DNA from: Streptomyces sp. HSG2
Lineage (GTDB): Bacteria; Actinomycetota; Actinomycetes; Streptomycetales; Streptomycetaceae
Reading direction: 5' to 3'
Assembly (NCBI RefSeq): GCF_016598575.1
Contig: NZ_CP066801.1
Span: 5,126,501-5,190,500 of the forward strand
Length of the DNA: 64,000 nt
Numbering within the stretch: the first letter of the stretch is position 1; each line of letters begins with the position of its first letter. The position numbers and the translations under genes are program-made. The notes under the pieces are model-generated. The model was not told the DNA's origin. It was given only the letters and a program-made list of their open reading frames with translations, and did no database searches. This document shows positions 60,100 to 64,000 of this stretch, piece after piece.

Positions 60100-60995
60100 A
60101 CCGCTTCCAGTTCGTCTGCGACCACCAGCGCCGATACGGCGTGAAGCGGTTGTGCCAGGTCCTGGGCATCGCCCGCTCCAGCTTCTACTACTGGCGCCGG
60201 ACCGCACCGGACCGGGCGGCCCGCCGGGCGGCCGACGCCCAGCTCGCCGCACGGATCCAAACCGTCCACCGGGAGTCGGACGGCACCTACGGTGTCCCCA
60301 GGATCACCGCCGAGCTCCGCGAGGACGGTGAGCGCGTCAACCACAAGCGCGTCGCCCGCCTCATGCGCACTGCCGGTATCGCCGGGACGCGCCTGCGCCG
60401 CAGACACCGCACCACGGTCCCGGACCCGGCCGCCGCGAAGGCGCCCGACCTGATCGGCCGGGACTTCACCGCCACGGAGCCGAACACCAGGTATGCCGGC
60501 GATATTACGTATCTCCCGCTGGAAGGTGGGAAGTTCCTCTATCTCGCCACGGTCATCGACCTCGCCTCGCGCCGCCTGGCCGGATGGGCGCTGGCCGATC
60601 ACATGCGGACCGAGCTCGTCACCGATGCCCTGGACGCGGCGATACGGACCCGCGGCAGCCTCGCGGGGGCCGTCATGCACAGCGACCACGGGGCGCAATA
60701 CACCAGTCGGGCCTTCGCCCACGCCTGCGCGAAGGCCGGTGTCCGCCAGTCCATGAGCGCGGTCGGCAGCTCGGCGGACAACGCGCTGGCCGAGTCCTTC
60801 AACGCGACGTTCAAGCGGGAAACCCTCCAAGGCCGCAAGAGCTGGTCCAGCGAGCGCGAAGCCCGGCTCGACGCCTTCCGATGGCTGAACCGCTACAACA
60901 CCCGACGCCGCCACTCACGACTCGGACAACGCAGCCCGATCGCCTACGAGACGGCACTCGCCGCAACATCAACTACGCTGGCTCAAGCCGCATAG
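60096..60995 (+). CDS. IS3-family OrfB transposase (DDE integrase)
   Basis: A 299-residue DDE transposase. An N-terminal HTH_21-like part (YGVKRLCQVLGIARSSFYYW, TYGVPRITAELR) precedes the rve integrase core. The triad is complete: Asp in YAGDITYLP, Asp in MHSDHGAQYTS, and Glu in ALAESFNATFKRE. It starts with GTG overlapping the orfA stop, rather than by the -1 frameshift used in many IS3 elements, although a frameshift fusion cannot be excluded. Confidence 0.93.
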   Translation: MNRFQFVCDHQRRYGVKRLCQVLGIARSSFYYWRRTAPDRAARRAADAQLAARIQTVHRESDGTYGVPRITAELREDGERVNHKRVARLMRTAGIAGTRLRRRHRTTVPDPAAAKAPDLIGRDFTATEPNTRYAGDITYLPLEGGKFLYLATVIDLASRRLAGWALADHMRTELVTDALDAAIRTRGSLAGAVMHSDHGAQYTSRAFAHACAKAGVRQSMSAVGSSADNALAESFNATFKRETLQGRKSWSSEREARLDAFRWLNRYNTRRRHSRLGQRSPIAYETALAATSTTLAQAA

Positions 60996-61019
60996 CCCGT
61001 GTCCAGGATTCGGGGTCAA

Positions 61020-61023
61020 GGCC
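61020..61023. repeat. Target-site duplication, right copy
   Basis: GGCC matches the left copy at 59726-59729. Confidence 0.6.
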
Positions 61024-61148
61024 TCACGGCGGGTCAGTGACATCAAAACTCACTGACATCGATCTTGCTGAGCCATACGAGGCGACTCCCGGAACCGCCT
61101 CCAAATGACTCCCTCACAAAGTGACACAGCCACCCCTCTCTGTCAGCC

Positions 61149-61310
61149 TTGGGTGAGACGCACGTCCAGCACGTGTTGACCGCACTTGCGATCAACGTCG
61201 AGCGGCTCAGCGCCCAGGAGCCCGTGGACGCCACCTACCAGCCCCGTCCTCCCACCGCGTTCCAGCAATACCTCGACGCGCGCAGCCTGCCCCGCCCACT
61301 GTGGTGGCGC
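61149..61310 (+). pseudogene. Transposase C-terminal fragment (IS1182-like)
   Basis: The frame reads GETHVQHVLTALAINVERLS followed by a Pro-rich end PRPPTAFQQYLDARSLPRP. This matches the C-terminal LPKTHLQHVLTATALNL-type segment of IS1182-like transposases. The 5' part is missing. Confidence 0.6.
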
Positions 61311-62143
61311 CAAGGAAAGTCAACCGGCATCTCAAGATTCCCGACAGAGTCGCTCACTGGGCGACCGTGGTGGACCAGGAGCCCATCGGCCGGACACCGC
61401 GCTCCAACCCGGCCACGTACACCAAGGCCTTCAACCTGATCCGCAACCTCTTCGCAGCCACCGACGCCGCCGCCCGCCGCGGGCTGACCGCGGCCTCCTT
61501 CTCCTTCAACTCGCCGGGTGGCCGCTGTGAGCCGTGCACCGGGTACGGCGTGCGGCAGGTCGACATGAACTTCCTGCCCGACGTCTGGGTCACCTGCGAC
61601 GTCTGTGAGGGCAGGCGGTACGGGTCCGACGTGCTCGCGGTGACCTACCAGGGACTGGCCATCGACGAGGTTCTGGACCTGACCGTCGACGAGGCCACCG
61701 AGGTCCTCGACACTCCCGCACTGCGGCCGGTGCTCACGGCCCTGCGGCAGACTGGTCTGGGCTATCTGCGGCTGGGGCAGAGCTCCACAGTGCTCTCGGG
61801 CGGTGAGGCACAGCGGCTGAAGCTGGCGGCCGCGCTGACCAAGGGCTCGCGGCAGCCCGGTCTGGTCGTGCTGGACGAACCGGTCACCGGTCTGCACCCG
61901 GCGGATGTCCAGGTTCTCGTCGACGCCTTCGACGTGCTCCTCGCCGCGGGCAACACCGTTGTACTCGCCGAGCACGACCTGCACCTGGCCGCCGCCGCGG
62001 ACTGGCTGATCGACATGGGGCCAGGCAGCGGAGAGGCCGGGGGCACGGTCCTGCACTGCGGCCGCCCGGACGCCCTGCGACCGGACTCCGGCCCTACGGC
62101 CGAGTATCTGCTGCGGCTCCACTCGGAGTCCGCCACGACTTGA
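61301..62143 (+). pseudogene. C-terminal fragment of a UvrA paralogue (DrrC-like)
   Basis: About 280 residues matching the second half of UvrA-type ATPases. VVDQEPIGRTPRSNPATYTK is followed by the zinc-finger remnant GRCEPCTGYG and VTCDVCEGRRYGSDVL. The ABC signature is LSGGEAQRLKLAAAL and Walker B is LVVLDEPVTGLHPAD. The first ATPase half, including its Walker A, is missing, and the 5' junction abuts a transposase remnant, so a deletion has removed the front. Stand-alone UvrA-like proteins such as DrrC protect DNA from intercalating drugs. An N-terminally truncated product is probably inactive. Confidence 0.85.
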
Positions 62144-62189
62144 CCGTCAGCCGATGCGCCGGTCGATCGATACATCAGTCGATGCCGTA

Positions 62190-62205
62190 TAGTCGGATCC
62201 GACTA
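62190..62205. promoter_or_regulatory. Perfect palindrome in the padR promoter
   Basis: TAGTCGGATCCGACTA is a perfect 16-bp palindrome about 15 bp before the PadR start and just ahead of AAAGGAGG. It is a good candidate for autorepression by PadR. Confidence 0.65.
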
Positions 62206-62219
62206 AAGGAGGTTGAAAG

Positions 62220-62867
62220 ATGGCGGCGCGCAAACGGCCGGTCTCCAACCTGCTCGGGCTCGCAGTCCTCGGACTGCTGCTGGAGCAGCCGATGCATCCG
62301 TACGAGATGGCCACGACCCTGCGGGAACGCAACAAGGACACCAGCTTCAAGATCAAGACCGGTTCGCTCTACGACGTCGTCGAATCGCTCGTCCGGGCGG
62401 GCTGGATCGCCGAACACAGCACCGAGCGCGCCGGACGCCGGCCGGAGCGCAAGGTGTACGCCCACACCGAGATGGGCCGCAAGGAGTTCATGAGCTGGCT
62501 GGACGAACTTGTCCGCACACCGGTGAAGGAATATCCCAGCTTCCTCGCCGCAGTGAGCTACCTCGGCGTCCTGGGGCCCGAACGTGCGGTCCTGGCTCTG
62601 CGGGAACGCATTGCCCGGCTGGACGAGGAGATCGACCAGGCACGTCAGGCGCAGTCCGAGGTGCTACGCCAGCAGACGCCACGGCTGTTCGTGATCGAAC
62701 TCGAATACGCCCTGACCATGGCCGAGGCCGAGCGGGACTGGGCCGGCCGGATCGTCAGCGAGATCCAGGACGGCACCCTCACCTGGCCCGAACTCACCAC
62801 CAGGGAGGGCCGCCAGGTATGGGCCGATCAAGAAGAGCAGAAAGAGCGCGAAGGACTGCAGGCATGA
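62220..62867 (+). CDS. PadR-family transcriptional regulator
   Basis: A 215-residue PadR-type repressor. The winged helix spans about residues 8-85 (LGLAVLGLLLEQPMHPYEMA, TGSLYDVVESLVRAGW, ERKVYAHTEMGRKEF), followed by a helical C-terminal domain of the Vir/LmrR type with RIARLDEEIDQARQAQ. Such regulators sense drugs or phenolics and repress neighbouring exporters. A perfect palindrome lies just upstream. AAAGGAGG precedes the ATG. It is followed by the ABC exporter genes. Confidence 0.92.
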   Translation: MAARKRPVSNLLGLAVLGLLLEQPMHPYEMATTLRERNKDTSFKIKTGSLYDVVESLVRAGWIAEHSTERAGRRPERKVYAHTEMGRKEFMSWLDELVRTPVKEYPSFLAAVSYLGVLGPERAVLALRERIARLDEEIDQARQAQSEVLRQQTPRLFVIELEYALTMAEAERDWAGRIVSEIQDGTLTWPELTTREGRQVWADQEEQKEREGLQA

Positions 62868-62926
62868 CCGCACCACCCGCATCGCACGAGCGTGCCGTAC
62901 AGGATCCGTCACAGGAGGCATTACCC

Positions 62927-63889
62927 ATGATCCAGGCCAAGGGGCTGGCCAAGACTTTCCACACCAAGCAGGGCCGCGTCGAGGCGGTGGCCGGAGTCGA
63001 CTTCACCGTGAACGCGGGGGAGATCGTCGGTTTTCTCGGCCCCAACGGTGCCGGCAAGACCACCACCATGCGAATGCTCACCACCCTGCTCGGCCCGAGT
63101 TCGGGCACGGCCACCATCGCCGGATGCGATCTGATGCAGGAGGCGGCGAAGGTCCGGACGCACATCGGCTACGTCTCCCAGGCAGGCGGATCCAAGCCCA
63201 GCTCCCCGGTCCGCAGGGACATCGTCCTGCAGGCCCGCCTCTACGGGATGTCCCGTCCCGAGGCCGAGGCCCGCGCCGACGAGGTGATCGCGCAGCTCGG
63301 TCTCGAAGAGCTGGCGAACCGTGTCATCCAGAGCCTCTCGGGCGGCCAGCGCCGCCGCGTCGACATGGCACTCGGTCTGGTACACGAACCGAAGCTGCTC
63401 TTCCTCGACGAGCCCACCGCCAACCTCGACCCCGAGAGCCGCAACGGTGTCTGGGAACACATCCGTCGCCTGCGCGACGAGCACGGCACCACCGTGTTCC
63501 TCAGCACCCATTACCTGGACGAGGCCGACAACCTCTGCGACCGGGTCCTGATCATCGACAAGGGCCGCATCATCGCCGAGGACAGCCCGCAGAACCTGAA
63601 GGCCGCCATCGCCCACGACACCATCGAGATCGAGGTGGACGGCGACGCGGCGCGAGCCGCCGAACTGATCAACGCCCACGCAGAGGTCCACGGCGTCTCA
63701 GTGAACGGCACCGTGCTGTCGGTCAGTTGCCGAGGCACCGAGCGCATCCTCGCCGACCTGCTGCGCGAGTTGGAGTCCGCGCGCATCCGGGCGGAGTCCC
63801 TGCGCTTGGCGAGGCCCTCGCTCGACGACGTCTTCATGACCATGACCAACCGCAGTCCGCAGCCGGACGCGGACGCCGTCCACGCCTGA
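62927..63889 (+). CDS. ABC transporter ATP-binding protein (DrrA-type)
   Basis: A 320-residue ABC ATPase of the daunorubicin-resistance (DrrA/CcmA) type. Walker A is GPNGAGKTTTM near residue 41, the Q-loop is VSQAGGS, the signature is LSGGQRRRVDMALGL, Walker B is LLFLDEPTANLD, and the H-loop is FLSTHYLDEAD. ATG at 62927 was chosen because AGGAGG lies eight bases upstream. An upstream ATG at 62864 overlaps the padR stop and would add 21 residues including a TTA codon. It should power export together with the permease starting at 63899. Substrate unknown; the PadR regulator suggests a drug-inducible system. Confidence 0.92.
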   Translation: MIQAKGLAKTFHTKQGRVEAVAGVDFTVNAGEIVGFLGPNGAGKTTTMRMLTTLLGPSSGTATIAGCDLMQEAAKVRTHIGYVSQAGGSKPSSPVRRDIVLQARLYGMSRPEAEARADEVIAQLGLEELANRVIQSLSGGQRRRVDMALGLVHEPKLLFLDEPTANLDPESRNGVWEHIRRLRDEHGTTVFLSTHYLDEADNLCDRVLIIDKGRIIAEDSPQNLKAAIAHDTIEIEVDGDAARAAELINAHAEVHGVSVNGTVLSVSCRGTERILADLLRELESARIRAESLRLARPSLDDVFMTMTNRSPQPDADAVHA

Positions 63890-63898
63890 GGGAGCCCA

Positions 63899-64000
63899 AT
63901 GATGCACACGATCCGAGACGCGGGAATCGTCTTCCGGGACGAGGCCTCGGCCGCCGCGCAGAAGAGGATGGGCCTCCTCATCGGCCTCGTCCAACCGTTC
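63899..64000 (+). CDS. ABC transporter permease, N-terminus only
   Basis: The gene starts at ATG 63899 after GAGGGAGCCCA and runs off the right edge. The 34 visible residues (MMHTIRDAGIVFRDEASAAA, then QKRMGLLIGLVQPF) match the start of DrrB-type permeases just before the first membrane span. It should pair with the ATPase 10 bp upstream. Confidence 0.8.
   Translation, partial: MMHTIRDAGIVFRDEASAAAQKRMGLLIGLVQPF

Larger units (their letters stand above)
59730..61019 (+). mobile_element. Intact IS3-family insertion sequence
   Basis: A 1290-bp element bounded by 21-bp inverted repeats at 59730-59750 and 60999-61019 (TTGACCCCGGATCCTGGACA and TTGACCCCGAATCCTGGACA as read inward, one difference). 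GGCC is duplicated at both ends. It carries orfA and orfB with a GTGA overlap. The near-identity of the repeats and intact genes point to recent insertion. Confidence 0.92.

Overview
The window is high-GC actinobacterial DNA, almost certainly Streptomyces. The evidence is codon bias, GTG/TTG starts with GTGA stop-start overlaps, a gamma-butyrolactone (GBL) signalling locus with ARE operators, a SARP activator, a secreted endo H, and a bldA-type TTA codon in one cluster gene. No rRNA, tRNA or CRISPR array was recognised.

Layout. (A) 1-9.25 kb, minus strand: a highly reducing type II polyketide/fatty-acid operon. In transcription order it holds ketoreductase, ketosynthase, a half-size chain-length-factor-like protein, a small Cys-rich protein, an FDC1-like UbiD decarboxylase, a HadA/HadB-like dehydratase pair, a KASIII-like enzyme, a C45 Ntn-hydrolase/acyltransferase, an Sfp-type phosphopantetheinyl transferase and, cut by the window edge, a CreD-type nitrosuccinate lyase. 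(B) 9.6-22.7 kb: mostly cluster-independent genes (XRE regulator, FadD, endo H, H-type lectin-like protein, tripeptidyl-aminopeptidase-type lipoprotein, amino-acid permease, lamin-tail protein, P-loop ATPase, peptidase E). (C) 23-32 kb: a GBL regulatory island with an ArpA/ScbR-type TetR receptor, epimerase, SDR, AfsA-type synthase, four ARE-like operators, an HTH-only LysR protein, a SARP and a domesticated-looking IS701-like protein. (D) 32.3-58.8 kb: a biosynthetic cluster. PhzC/SDR/PhzD/PhzE-type enzymes should make 3-hydroxyanthranilate. A KASIII-like acyltransferase, an arylamine-N-acetyltransferase-type amide synthase and a class A flavin monooxygenase could elaborate it. CreE plus CreD should make nitrous acid from aspartate, and two paralogous CreM-like AMP ligases are candidate diazotising enzymes. 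Flavodoxin-fold reductases, two MFS pumps and a degenerate 2OG-oxygenase-like protein complete the set. (E) 58.9-62.1 kb: a transposon graveyard with one intact IS3-family element and a 5'-truncated UvrA paralogue. (F) 62.2 kb to the end: a PadR/ABC-exporter operon.

Central inference: the window carries two systems linked to the aspartate-nitrosuccinate (nitrous acid) pathway. One couples it to 3-hydroxyanthranilate, which predicts an o-diazoquinone or another N-N product. The other couples it to a reducing type II polyketide with predicted decarboxylation to a terminal alkene. The polyketide operon recalls triacsin-type logic, but this is inference because its left part lies outside the window.
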